A stretch of 64,000 nucleotides of DNA from Argentina anserina (taxonomy: Eukaryota; Streptophyta; Magnoliopsida; Rosales; Rosaceae): assembly GCF_933775445.1 (NCBI RefSeq), contig NC_065877.1, positions 15,500,001 through 15,564,000 of the forward strand, given 5' to 3'. The notes under the pieces were generated by a model. It was not told where the DNA came from, made no database searches, and saw nothing but the letters and a program-made list of their open reading frames with translations. This document shows, piece by piece, positions 1 through 11,122 of the stretch (the first letter of the stretch is position 1; each line of letters begins with the position of its first letter). The translations under genes and the position numbers were made by a program.

Positions 1-420
1 ATGTACATGAATAAAATTTGGTGAAATTTGTACTAAACAAACATTTCACTACTGCGATTACATCTTACGGTCAAAATTTTCAAATTTTGTTTCCTCGATT
101 TTGTTGGTCTTGAAATATATGCATTTATGTATAATCTAGCAATATGTAATTACTTATGTTCTATAACTTCTGTACTATGTTATATCTAAACAAGAATGTC
201 TTAAGCTAACAAGATCGAGGAAATGAAATTTGGAAAACTCAACCATTAGATGCCATCGCAATAGTGAAACTAGGTCATGGTACAAATTTCATGAATTTTC
301 ATTAAGGTTTAGACTTTGGTGGCATGGACAACTATAGTATTAGTAATGTTTAATGGATTTGATCGAATTCATACAACAGTACTAGACTACTAATGTTTAC
401 ATACATTGTGTGATTAATTT

Positions 421-472
421 TTAGGATTTAGAGTTTAGGGTTTTGGTTTTAGAGTTTAGGGTTTAGATTTTG
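421..472. repeat. Degenerate telomere-like tract, copy 1
   Basis: Variants of the plant telomere heptamer TTTAGGG (GTTTAGGG, GTTTTGG, AGAGTTTAGGG) follow one another here. Interruptions show it is an interstitial, decayed tract and not a chromosome end. Confidence 0.6.
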
Positions 473-1025
473 CATCCAATTAGACAATAATTTTTAGTGT
501 TCATTGTTTATTGCAAGTGTAACATATGTACTTTGCATCCAATCACACAACATATGTACTTTGTTCTCTTGTCTGAATATTGAAAAATTATACAACTATA
601 AATCGGTCCATGTGATCGATGCATGTACATGAATAAAATTTGGTGAAATTCGTACTAGACAGATATTTCACTACTGCGATTACATCTTACGGTTGAAATT
701 TCCAAATTTTGTTTCCTCGATCTTATTGGTCTTGAAACATATGTATTTATGTATAATCTAACAATGTGTGAGTACTTATGTTCTATAACTATTTTGCTAT
801 GTTATATGTAAACAAGAAATTTTAAAACTAACAAGATCGAGGAAATGAAATTTGGAAAGCCTGGCCGTTAGATGCTATTGCAAGAGTGAAACGTGGTCAT
901 GGTACAAATTTCACGAAATTTTTTATAGGTTTAGGTTTCGATCACATGGGTCAACTATAGTTATAGTTATGCTTATTCGATTTGACCGAATTCATGCAAC
1001 AATACTGTTTACATATGTTGTGTGA

Positions 1026-1115
1026 TTAGGGTTTAGGATTTAGAGCTTGGATTTTAGAGTTTAGGGGTTTGGTCTTAGAGTTAGGGTTTTGGGTTTAGAA
1101 TTTAGGATTTGGGGT
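1026..1115. repeat. Degenerate telomere-like tract, copy 2
   Basis: The second repeat unit carries a longer run of TTTAGGG-like words (GTTTAGGATTTAGAG, GTTTAGGGGTTTGG, GAGTTAGGGTTTTGGG). Its place in the 622-bp unit equals that of copy 1, so it was duplicated with the unit. Confidence 0.6.
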
Positions 1116-2529
1116 TAAAATTTCACATTCTATAAACTTCAAGTGGGAAATTTTTTTGGAGAAAACTCTGATTGGTTTGTTGTATGATAAAAAAATGACA
1201 AACTAGCAGGGGGGATTTTCCTTTATTTTCTAAACTTATGTAGCTAGTGACATGACAAAATCTTGTGCATTTGTTGTATGATGAAAAAATGACAAAAACC
1301 TAGGGTTCATTAGTGCCGCCATTTCTTTTCCCCCTCTTCTAAATGAGACGCCTCTTTTCTTTCCTTTTTCTTCGACAAAGAGAGAGCCCAGCTCTCCTCT
1401 CTTCGTCTTCTCCGACTTCCCGAGACCCAGCTCCACCGTCTCGGTGCCTCCAGACCGGCGCATCGTCACCAAAAGCTTCCCCATCATGTCCTTTTCGTAA
1501 CCCCTCAACCAATTTACACATGCAACCATCATTAGAGCAAATCAAAGGAGAGAGAGAAATCAACATCATCTGCAAATTCTGATCGATTCTTCGATCTCTG
1601 GCACTACTGCCGACCACATGAGGTAATATGCGAGTCTTCCTAACCTCTCTCCTCATCTTTTAGTTCTAGTTTTTGATCAGCTTCTAACAAAATCCTTATT
1701 TTCTGCAAATCGCAAAATTATATCTTCTCGTGGTCGATTCTGACCTTAGAAGGTAAGCAGCAGTTCTCTCAGCATTTATGACCTTAATTTTATGTTTTTG
1801 AGCTAAATCAAATCTTTTCTCTTCTACAGTTCTACATGTCACTCCCCCGTGACCTCCGTCGCAACTAGCTCTGAGAACCTCCAAGCCAGCGTCGTCGTGG
1901 CAGCCTAGAGACCAAAGTGAGGTCCTAGATGCACAATAGAGCCCCTAACTCGATATTATAAGCTATTTTATTGATTTCCAAGTTGTTGTCACAAAACCTG
2001 AAGGTAAAAAGGCTATTGCTCGGGTGTTATTGATTTGTGATTTACAATTTGGATGTAAATCACAACATTGGACTTCTGTGTTGAAATTGCTTGTAGTTGA
2101 GAATGGAGTAGAATTTGGATAACTCACCGAGAGCAAGGAGAGGCTGTTGTACTTGAATTTCAACTTTTGGACTACGACTGAAGGTAAAAGACTTGTTTTT
2201 TTTTAAGGATTAATTAAGTCGTTGGATGCCAATTTGGGTTCTAGATCACATCATTAGGCTACTGTATTGATCTACTTGTTGTTTTATATTTCTGTTTGGT
2301 CTAGAGGGGGTGAAGTTGATATTGAAGTTGTGATTTGATGTTTGTGTTTGATTTGTGATCAACAGAAGGTAAGTCTTTTCATTTTGGGTGTTGTTGTGGT
2401 GTTGAGTTACTTGGATATTGAATTCAGATAATAATTAGTAGGTTGTTTATAGCCTTGGAGTTTACCAGATACTAAGGAGTGTTGACCTATTTAATTCTTG
2501 CAGTTTTTTTATTTGCCAGGTAATCTTTG

Positions 2530-3620
2530 ACTCTAATCATCTGTCGTTGGTTCAACTCGCTAGTCATGGAAGGGAGCTTATGGAGGTACTTGTGCCTCTG
2601 TGATCTCCAAGTCCCTGCTCCTCGCCACGACGACTTTCGATTGGAAGAAGCTCTACATTTCCTGTTTCAGTAAGTACCAATTGATCATCCTAATGTGTGG
2701 TGTTTTCGTTAGATTCAATGTTTGATTGCAGATGGGAGTCACTCTTACATGTTCTGGCAGCCGGAGAATCATATCGGTGAGTCCCTACTCGATTTTTCGA
2801 TGTGTGAAGAGTTCACAAACAAAGTAGAGTTGTGTAGAGTAGTTTTAGTTTTCAGCTGGTTATTGTGACTCATTGCATTTAGGCCTAATGAGTGCTGAAG
2901 TAGACTAATGGCTTCTTCTCTGTTGTGCCTATTGTGTGTTTGAATGAATTAGACTGGATGTGCATTGGTGGTTCAGAAAATGCTGAATTCTTGGGATATG
3001 GATTGCATGTAACATCAACTAGACTCGAGTCGCTCAGACTATTATTTTCTTTATGAACTAATCAAGACTTCATAGTAATAAATGATGATAACTGCTATTA
3101 ACTTCTGTTTTTGTCTACCATGATTTCTCACAGATCTCCAACTTGTTTGATGCCCCGTTTGTGAGCTCAATACTTGTGATGGTAAGAACAAATGCCTCTA
3201 ACTGCCTTATACCTGATATTAGAAGCTGGTGAATGTGCTTGAATAATTGCAACTCACAATGTGCATTCATTGAAATGCCCCTGTTTGTATACAAGAGTCC
3301 AATAGTCATTTAGTCATTCTTCAATTTTGGCTTCAAAAGCTGAGGTGTGTGATTACAGTTTCTCACTCTTCACCAATGCACTTTCTTACGTACTGTTACA
3401 TGTAATACAAACTGCTGAAATGATAACAAGAAGAAAAACTTGGTTTATGCGTATGTTTCATTATTGCCGATTTGAGTTTATTGACTACATATTGAGAAAG
3501 CTTGGAAACATCAACATGAACAATGCAAACATTGGATGCAAGGCATATCAAACTGTACTTGAGTGAGGGATACCAGGATGGCTTAGTAGCTAGAGGGGAG
3601 CTGACATGGAATAAGGGTGA
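2530..3620 (+). pseudogene. Decayed F-box-type protein gene fragment
   Basis: Translated pieces in the right order resemble a plant F-box protein I recognise only by its post-F-box region. A segment at about 2545-2671 reads SLVMEGSLWRYLCLCDLQVP and then shifts frame to DWKKLYISCF before a GTAAGT-like donor. A segment after an AG at 2731 reads DGSHSYMFWQPENHI and ends at GTGAGT. A piece near 2951 reads DWMCIGG. A piece at 3133-3181 reads DLQLV, stop, CPVCELNTCDG. A piece at 3523-3590 reads MQTLDARHIKLYLSEGYQDG. The in-frame TGA at 3148-3150, the frameshift near 2630 and the poor splice site before 3523 make it a non-functional copy. The F-box motif itself is not visible. The CT-rich tract at 1340-1480 could be its former leader. 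It lies just upstream of a CACTA transposon end, so capture by that element is possible but unproven. Confidence 0.55.
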
Positions 3621-3859
3621 CACAGCTCTCTCATTGCTTAACTCTAGTATTACTATAATTGTTTCTTTTTTGGTTAGAGGTAGTATTGTTTTGCTTTGTA
3701 ATTTTTTATTGTATGTTCTAAATTGGCTGAAAGCCTTGTGATTTGATGATATATAAAAAAAGCCTTTCATTTTGATTCGATCTCAAAATGTTTTTTTTTT
3801 GCTATAATATAAATCGATCTAAAGTATTACTTCTTTACGTACAACATATGTTACCCAAA

Positions 3860-4401
3860 TATGACCATTGTGTGATGTGGATGTGGAAAGCTACATCACA
3901 CAATGGTTATATTTTTTAGACTCATTGTGCAACTCTAAATCTCACAATGGTAATTACTCACACGTTCGTTGTTCGTTGTTGAAGTTTAAATCACACAATG
4001 ATGATTCCTCACACTCAGTTGTGCGAAGGTATATCACATAATGATTTCCTCAAACATTCATTGTGTAATGTTACATCACACTAGTGATTTCTGAGACTCA
4101 ATTGTGTAATGTTATCACACAATGGTGATTGTATTAAACTTTGTTGTGTGAATACCTTATCCAACAACATTCACTTAAGGAACATTTATTGTCGGAATGT
4201 CACGCATGGGCATGGCTTGGCATCTGCTGAGTTTTGTTATAACGTTGTTTTGAAGAGGTTGTCTATATATCTAATCATATAATGGTTTTTTTTTACTGTT
4301 ATCTGATTATTTTCATCAAATAACGGTTTGATACACAACGGTTCCTACCGATATCATATAATAGTTTTTAGCCGTTATCTATTGCATTTTTTGGTGTAGT
4401 G
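3860..4401. mobile_element. CACTA (En/Spm) transposon terminus with subterminal repeats
   Basis: The segment ends TTTTTTGGTGTAGTG at 4401. Its reverse complement CACTACACCAAAAAA is the classic CACTA-type terminal inverted repeat. Inside it, short words such as TCACACAATGGT recur on both strands (3870-4140), and paired CCGTTATC/ATAACGGT words follow (4310-4380), as expected of subterminal transposase-binding repeats. The matching left terminus was not found downstream of position 1, so it is lost or lies before the window. No transposase reading frame is present. Confidence 0.6.
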
Positions 4402-4639
4402 ATTTGGGTCTATTAATAGTATTCTTGACTTTTTTCTGACTAGAAGCTTTGTTGCTGTATATAAATACGCATCTAGCAGTTGATTGATGAATCAAACTTG
4501 TTTTTATTTTGACTACTGAAGATTGCGTTAAAGAGAGAAAGAATACATCAAGGAAAGAAACAAGCTAGAAAGTAGAAACAAAACAAGCAGCAACTACAGT
4601 TACTCTCCAGTAGTAGTCACTGCATCAAACATCAGAATA

Positions 4640-5190
4640 TGGAAGAGAGAGGAAGGAGGGTGATGGAACCAGTGACCCTGAAGCTTCCCCTGTAGAGCTA
4701 AGGTGTCTGCACATCTTGCAGCAGCCTGATTAACAGCTAGAAGAGGGTGTAGCTCGAAGTAGATTCATCAGTGGTACTAAGACCAATGTGAAGACTGAGT
4801 GGAATAAAGGAGCTTGATAAAAGATGGAAACAATCCGACTCGGACACAAACATTGGATTGTTGCCTTGTTGGGGAGAGAATTTTGAAGAAGTCGTGCAAG
4901 ATACAAACCCAAACAGAGAGATAATATATGCCTCGGCACAATGTAAAGGAGTAGGAAGTTGGAGGTGCAATTCCCCAATGACACGTCCAGCAGCAATTCG
5001 AGCAACTGAGGCAATGCCAGCTTGAGAACAAGACCAAACTGCTGCAACATTGATTTTGATCTCCCTGGCTCGAGGCACAGACCAGTTGGGTTTTGGTGGT
5101 GGGCGAGTAAACTGGTGTTTCTTGACAATTGACGAATCAAACTTGCCAACTTGGAATAGAAAAAAAATGGAACCAACATAACGAGGCATA
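4640..5190 (-). pseudogene. LINE RNase H-like domain remnant
   Basis: Read on the minus strand from about 5190, the frame gives RPPPKPNWSVPRAREIKINV followed by an SQAGIASVARIAAGRVIGEL stretch and a later VSESDC motif. This matches the order of the RNase H-like (RVT_3) domain at the C-terminus of plant non-LTR retrotransposon polyproteins, including the catalytic-type E-S-D triad. After frameshifts the expected tail NQAAARCADTLALQGKL appears at about 4740-4690. Several frame changes show decay. No reverse transcriptase is attached, so this is a fragment. Confidence 0.6.
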
Positions 5191-5429
5191 TTTTAGTCAG
5201 CATCTGCTGATTACCTAAGGATTCTTGTTATTCGAAGTTTTTTTTAATGAGATATTCACTTCATTTCAGTAGGCCAGAACATGAAAATATCGCCACGTAC
5301 GCACATCAATTGACCGCTCATACAGTTGTTTCTTCATTCCCAAACAAAGGGATTGCTCATCTGTCTGTTTGAATTCGCTGAACCTCATGAGAACATGGTT
5401 TACCTTAGCAAAAAGGAAACATATATATA

Positions 5430-5781
5430 GAGAATCTCAGCTGCAGACGTCGGTGCAGATTCGGCGATTCCGACAACCGGTGACGTGCACCGATGACGCA
5501 GATGTGGCGGTCGTGCTCCCCTTTCCGGTGCTCCTATTTGTGTTAGTTGGAGATCTAGCACCGGCTCACGGCGGTCAGAATCTCAAAATTTCTACACGGT
5601 GCCTAAAAATTTAAAATTTCGAGATTCCGACCACTATTGGCTGGCGCTCCGGTCGGCACAGATAGGAGGGTTGGGAGAAGAGGAGTGTGGCCGGCACCTT
5701 CCGCGCCATCATCGCGCACCGCCGGTCACCGAAATCGCCAAATCCGCACGGTGCGGACCCTGAGGACGTCCATAGCTGAGA

Positions 5782-5784
<3 letters not shown>
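5430..5784. mobile_element. GC-rich foldback MITE
   Basis: The left end GAGAATCTCAGCTGCAGACGT pairs with the right end ...GACGTCCATAGCTGAGAAAC as an imperfect long inverted repeat. Pairing continues through GGCGATTCCG/CGAAATCGCC and CCGGTGACG/CGCCGGTCACCG. The centre pairs as well (AGAATCTCAAAATTT against AAATTTCGAGATTCC), so the whole element folds on itself. It is GC-rich compared with its surroundings and flanked by (TA)n on both sides (5421-5429 and 5785-5827). Confidence 0.65.

Positions 5785-5827
<43 letters not shown>
5785..5827. repeat. (TA)n microsatellite
   Basis: About 21 uninterrupted TA units separate two foldback elements. It is probably the insertion target of one or both. Confidence 0.95.
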
Positions 5828-5828
<1 letters not shown>

Positions 5829-6203
5829 CCGTTTCGGAGAGGATGTCCGCACATATGCAAAAGTGCGAACATCCATTTTCCGTCTTGACTAGGTGTTTGA
5901 TGGCAGCATGGGGTTACCAGATGAAGACTTTAGACATCCCGGACAACTTCCACACATCAAGACGAAGGCTCAGGTGATCAGAGTCGAAGATATGAGCGGG
6001 AAGCTCTCTTGAAACCTCAAAAACCATCAAGGTCGAGTTCGAAGTCTTCATCGATGAGTCCATGTAGTAAGAAGAGGCTCCAATGGAGGTCTGATTCCAC
6101 GTCAACAACAGCACCGCCGACATCTGCACTAATCAAGACTATAAAGATGGACATCCGCACTTTTGCAACTTTGCGGATGTTCGCTTCTAATCCGGAGTCT
6201 ATT
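5828..6203. mobile_element. Foldback MITE with GTCCGCA-rich inverted termini
   Basis: The left end GAGAGGATGTCCGCACATATG and the downstream GCAAAAGTGCGAACATCCAT pair imperfectly with the right end, GATGGACATCCGCACTTTTGC followed by GCGGATGTTCGCTTCTAATCC. The inverted repeats are about 55-60 bp. TA repeats border both ends. No coding capacity is evident. Confidence 0.6.
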
Positions 6204-6225
6204 TATATATATATATATATATATA

Positions 6226-6600
6226 GTTTCTATCCAGAGTGAAGCTTCACTCTGAAATTACCGAGTGAAGTTACAATTTTGGCACACTTTTCGGTCAAAT
6301 TTTTTCACCATAAGCGATTCAATATTTAGGTATACTATTCAAGATCATCTCTACAAAGTTTTCATCCAATTTGACAATGGTTTGAGCTTTCAAAATTGAG
6401 ATTTACACGAACGGTTCACGTTTAACAGTTTTAATTCACTCATTGATTTGATCTAATTTCAATACCTTAACGATGTCCGAATTAGATAAAATTTTGTAGA
6501 GATGATCTTGAATAGTATACCTAAATATTGAATCGCTTATGGTGAAAAAATTTGACCGAAAAGTGTGCCAAAATTGTAACTTCACTCTGGATAGAGACTG
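6226..6600. mobile_element. TA-flanked foldback MITE, family copy 1
   Basis: This element runs from GTTTCTATCCAGAGTGAAG to CTTCACTCTGGATAGAGACTG, which are inverted copies of each other. The pairing extends about 170 bp on each side (TTTGGCACACTTTTCGGTCA, ACCATAAGCGATTCAATATT and so on), so nearly the whole element is a hairpin. A second GCTTCACTCTGAAATTACC block is present only at the left end. (TA)n flanks both sides. Close relatives lie at 28361-28733 and 49951-50350. Confidence 0.8.
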
Positions 6601-6672
6601 TATATATATATATATATATATAAATGGTTTCAATATCTTAGCAAACATGAAAAAAATCATGGTTTACTTTAA

Positions 6673-7074
6673 AAAAAAACTTGCGTACAAACTAGTATGT
6701 ACGCAAGCGTCTAAACTCTCATTTATTTGCACACTTTGGAAATATTAAAACATGATTTTAACCGTTTAAAAGTTTAGTTTATTACTAAAGATCATTTATG
6801 TAAAAGATCAACATAAACAAAAATCGTTTGTTTTGTCGATTGCATCAAACAAATGAACGGTTATAGTGAAAGTTAATAGTCTCATGATCAACCGTCAATT
6901 TGTTTGATGCAATCGACTATAAAGACGATTTTTGTTTACATCAATTTTTTACAAACATAATTATCTCTATTAATTTAAATTAACTTTGAACGGGTAAAAT
7001 TTTTTATTTATATTGGGAAGAGTAGACAAATAAAATATAATTCAGATAGATACTTGCGTACATACTGATTTTCC
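6673..7074. mobile_element. Foldback MITE, 9-bp target duplication
   Basis: Termini carry AGTATGTACGCAAGCGTCTA at left and TAGATACTTGCGTACATACT at right, inverted to each other. Further pairing joins CGATTGCATCAAACAAAT with ATTTGTTTGATGCAATCG in the centre. TTACTTTAA occurs immediately outside both ends (6664-6672 and 7075-7083). A 9-bp duplication fits Mutator-like elements. The left end has an extra short palindrome around GCGTACAAACTAGTATGTACGC. Confidence 0.65.
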
Positions 7075-7083
7075 TTACTTTAA

Positions 7084-8990
7084 TAAACACCATTCGAAAT
7101 GGACTTCCATCATTGAGTTCCCAGCAAGTTCTCGAGCTAATTGGCCTTAACATAAACTATCACCAGCTCACATAATAGACAGATGAAGATGTCGTTCTCA
7201 TCTAACTCACATCCAAAATTTCTGATCAAGATGCAAACAATCATCCACCAAACGTTTTAATATTAATGTTAATGATGGACAGTTGTCAAATTCCACTTCC
7301 AAAATACACACTTCAATAACATCACTGAATAGCCCCAAAAGAAGTATAGCCCAAATGTTAGTCTCTAATTGGTTGTTCAACTCCTACCCAGAAAAATAAG
7401 AGTAATGACTGAAAGCTACTACCATTCCAAACCAAAAGGAACCACATTTGATAATACTCTAATCTTAATTAATTTTGAAGAGCTATAAACTAGGTAACCA
7501 TTCTGCACCGTACGCGTGTCCCTGATGAGCTAGTGTGATGTATGCCCTTGCATGGAGGAAACAAACCCTAATTAATCATTATCCAATGTGTTCTGGCCAC
7601 GTGGTCTCCATAAACAGAAGCTTGATAGTTATCGTTGTGACTCGCGGGTATTGATTAGTCTATGAATCATCCAATTCCACTTAACCTAATTATAAATTGT
7701 GGGCACGCTGAAAATCTTTCCTTTTCGTTTTGTGATCTATATCTCTAAAACTTCTTTTAGCCAACACTAATTGAATATGTTAAGATTTTTGATTAAGAGG
7801 AACTTTGCACTTCGTATGCCTCTGTTTTACTTATTTGAGGTTCTTGCCCAACGAATTTCATATTTTCTCTATAGGCTGTAAAAATGGTTGAAAATTGATG
7901 AAGCCTAGGAGTATATATTATTCTCCTTTGATAAAACTTGATATAAGTTATAATTTTGGGAAAAATGTATAGTGCATTTCAGTACATTACACATTATTAC
8001 ATGATGTCAAACCGCATAACGTACAAAGCAATACAGAAATTGATTTGGCAAGGCACTTGGTGTTTCCTCTATGCAGTGTCGCAAATGTAGTGATGTAGAG
8101 TACCAATATGACAGAGTAAAGGAATTTTTTAAGGGATCGGCCAACTGGGAACACTCTTACGTACACTGATTTTGATTATCGACTATGAAAGTAATTATGT
8201 ACGTACCTTAACTTATACTACGAGAGGTACTAGCTAGCTTTAGTAAGTGGCAGCTGGTTCACCTTCACTAGACCATTACCTCGGAGCTTGCCACAGCAGA
8301 ACACCTCTAGTAACGGGGGTGTAGATTTTCAGGCGCACATAATAAGATCAGCCGAGGTGAACATATGATATAATTTAGTAAAATTCTGGTGATTCTAGAA
8401 GTAATATTGTAGTATAGTATCTAGATCCAACAGATGTACGTAGATCGAGCATCTATCTTCAACGATAAAGCAATTTTGTTCCAACAGTAGAATTGAACTA
8501 AAAAATAAATGACGAAGATTCATACCTCATCTAGAATCGTCTTGTGGGGGTCTCTCTTCACCCAGATTTGCCTTTTATCATATATCTCCACATGTGGATG
8601 TACAGCCCTCGAGGAATGCACAAGCAGGGTGCATTTTCTAAACAAGATGATATTTTAGCCTGAAATTAGTGAGATTATATAGACCTTTAAACCGAAATAC
8701 AAGTAAGGCTGCAAATTTAGAATAATGTTTCGAGTGAGGGAATAAAAGAATAAGGCATAAATTTAGGATCTTAATAGAAAAGTCACAGAAAGATATTCAA
8801 AACCCGAGCTCCTTTTTATCCTGTCGGCATAATTAGCAGCCTTCACTCCTTCAGTCTATTTACGTTATGGGTTTCACCTCAAGCCTCCTTTCATTTCCAC
8901 AGTTCTCCTTCCTTCTGCGGCTTATATTTCTCTCTAAACCATTGTCAATATACACATAAGCGTAGACAACTTTCCCAACACTCAGCACTC
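7084..8990. other. Intergenic region upstream of remorin
   Basis: AT-rich with no reading frame of note and no repeat that I can recognise. The last 170 bases before the remorin start are rich in C and T (CCTCCTTTCATTTCCAC, TTCTCCTTCCTTCTGCG), as expected of a plant 5' leader. A TATATTTCTC word near 8925 is a weak candidate core promoter. Confidence 0.4.
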
Positions 8991-9020
8991 TGTCACAACT
9001 CACAATCTCATTCTATTGCT

Positions 9021-10334
9021 ATGTTGAATGATCAGAGAGCAGGCACCAGCCGTCAACAAGAAGATGATGATCACGGTGATGATGAGATCATCCGGGATAT
9101 CCACGCCTTGACACCACCTCATCCTCCACAGGCTGCAAACCGTGGCCGTCAAAGAGAGACTTGGGAAACTGGCAGCCACAGATCATCGTCTCTGTCCATG
9201 GCTAGTACTGAAGGTGCTTCTAGTGAGAATTTCACTACCATTAGTAGAGAATTCAGTGCTCTAGTGGTTGCTGGGTCAACAATTGCGAATAGTACTTTTA
9301 GTGACAACGATATGAATGATAGTACTGTGAATAATCCTGGAAACAACTTGGGATTGGGAAGGATTGGAGAGGAGGACAATAGGCCGGAGGAGACCAATCC
9401 CTTGGCTATAGTACCGGATAATTATAACTCATTGGATCCAGTTGCTTCTCCGAGAAGTATTGGTGCTAGTACTAATAACATGGCCGGCTCTACTTCATCA
9501 AGCATGATTGGCACTAATCAAGGGCCTCCAAGTGAGATTTCTGTGCATAGGGTCAAGAAAGAAGAGGTGGAATCAAAGATATCGGCATGGCAAAACGCAA
9601 AGATTGCTAAGCTAAACAACAGGTTCAAGAGGGAGGATGCCATTATTAATGGGTGGGAGAGTGAGCAGGTTCAGAAAGCTTCTTCATGGATGAAGAAAGT
9701 TGAGGTAAGTAAAGGAAACAAATTTTCAAGTTTTTTACTATCATGGTGGTTAATTAAGAGCTCATGATCATGATTGTTTTTGTGATTAGTTGAAATTAGG
9801 AAAATCTTTGGTATAGTGCTGTTTGTTACCCAATAATCTCTTTGAGCATGTACCTCCTAGTCAAACAAATAATCATACTCATCATCAGCACCTCATATAC
9901 GAATGACACAATCATTTTATCATAATCATATGATATATATACTTTGATGATTGAACATTCGTTTCAGTGAAACTATATTCTATTTAAATAATATAACTTC
10001 AATTTTTGTCCATGGGGATACAATTTCTTCTTTTTTGGATCTTTGGACTTTGGGTGATCATTTTAAATTGGGAAGTAAAGAATGGGAAATGTGAATAGTA
10101 CAGTTAGTACTAATACCCAAAATCACTTGAACTATTGTTCAGAGGAAAATGGAGGAGAAAAGAGCAAGGGCCCTAGAGAAGATGCAAAATGATATAGCCA
10201 GAGCTCACAGAAAAGCAGAAGAGAGGAAGGCATCGGCTGAGGCTAAGAGAGGAACAAAAGTGGCAAGGGTTCTTGAAATAGCCAATTTAATGAGAGCTGT
10301 TGGAAGAGCACCTGCCAAAAAGTCATTCTTCTAA
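9021..10334 (+). CDS. Remorin family protein
   Basis: Remorins are plant-specific proteins of plasma-membrane nanodomains that act in signalling, immunity and cell-to-cell transport. Two exons, 9021-9704 and 10143-10334, splice in phase 0 (GAG|GTAAGT ... TTCAG|AGGAAA) to 291 residues. The C-terminal 110 residues form the Remorin_C coiled coil, from EEVESKISAWQNAKIAKLNN across the intron to RKMEEKRARALEKMQND and ending in RAPAKKSFF. The N-terminal 180 residues are low-complexity and probably disordered, with IIRDIHALTPP near the start and a SSENFTTISREFSALV block. These N-terminal motifs suggest the group usually called remorin 4, but that placement is from memory. The short hydrophobic tail is the expected membrane anchor; there is no Cys near the end for lipidation. 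The start at 9021 is the first ATG after the leader. Length and reading frame are intact. Confidence 0.95.
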
Positions 10335-11122
10335 GCCTTGAGATAATGGAGAATATATGCCCCAGAAACATATATAAGGACTTTTTCCTTTTGAAATAAG
10401 GCACCCTATATGAAATGGGGCAGTGAAGAGTGGCATCAACGGAAATGATCAAACTACGTATTTTGAGTGCTTTGATTATTAGTGTTCTGAGTGTCTTGGT
10501 ATTTTGGATGTTGTTAGCTAAGTTAGAGAGGTGGAGAAACCTTTCAGGTCTTGTACAGTTAGAGTGCCTAAAGAGTTGATGTCTTTGTCTTCACATTTCT
10601 ATAATGGTTATGGTATGTTATATTGTACTATTTCTCACAAGCTAAATCACTATTTCCTAGTGTAATCAGCTATACAGAAACTCGTATTCAATTAGAACTA
10701 GCGTTGCTGAACATGCTATGTCAGTATGTTGGGCATATCAAGCCCAATCTTTCCAACATGGAAGTCCCCGAAACTCTACGTGAAGAGATTATCCCATACA
10801 GTTGTTCCCGGTGATTCACGCCGCCGAGATCTGCGAGGTGCCTATTGCTTTGGGCATATTCGACAGCACTTGCCGGAAGGAGAGTAATGAGGTTTCACTC
10901 GTTAGCTATCAACAACAGTGATCGGCTCCTGTGCTCCTTGCCGAGATGGAGGTGCTTGCTGCTCGTTTCCATCTTTTATTTGGAATTCTTTATATATTTT
11001 GTCTGTTGAAGGCTGTTTTGCCTTTGGCTCTTCAGAGTTTCCTGTTTTGTAAGACAAGAATTTTAGTCAATGAATAAAAGCAACCTTGCTGCAAATTCAA
11101 GGAAGAAGAGAGATATAATTAC
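10335..11122. other. Intergenic region between remorin and PPR genes
   Basis: This holds the remorin 3' region and the downstream side of the minus-strand PPR gene. A short open frame at 10623-10814 has no similarity I recognise. An AATGAATAAAAGC word near 11069 could be a polyadenylation signal for a plus-strand transcript or the tail of an old retroelement. Confidence 0.3.

Larger units (their letters stand above)
1..1115. repeat. Tandem repeat, 622-bp unit, about 1.8 copies
   Basis: Sequence beginning at position 1 starts again at position 623. It keeps the same order of landmarks: an ATGTACATGAATAAAATTTGG start, a CACTACTGCGATTACATC block, a GATCGAGGAAATGAAATTTGG block and a CATGGTACAAATTTCA block. 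The copies differ by scattered substitutions and small indels. Each unit ends in telomere-like TTTAGGG-type tracts. The array probably continues upstream of the window. No open reading frame is conserved between copies, so I read it as non-coding satellite-like DNA. Confidence 0.85.

Noticed and set aside
10623..10814. 63-residue frame downstream of remorin
   Set aside because: No motif or homology; outside any exon that would fit the remorin gene.
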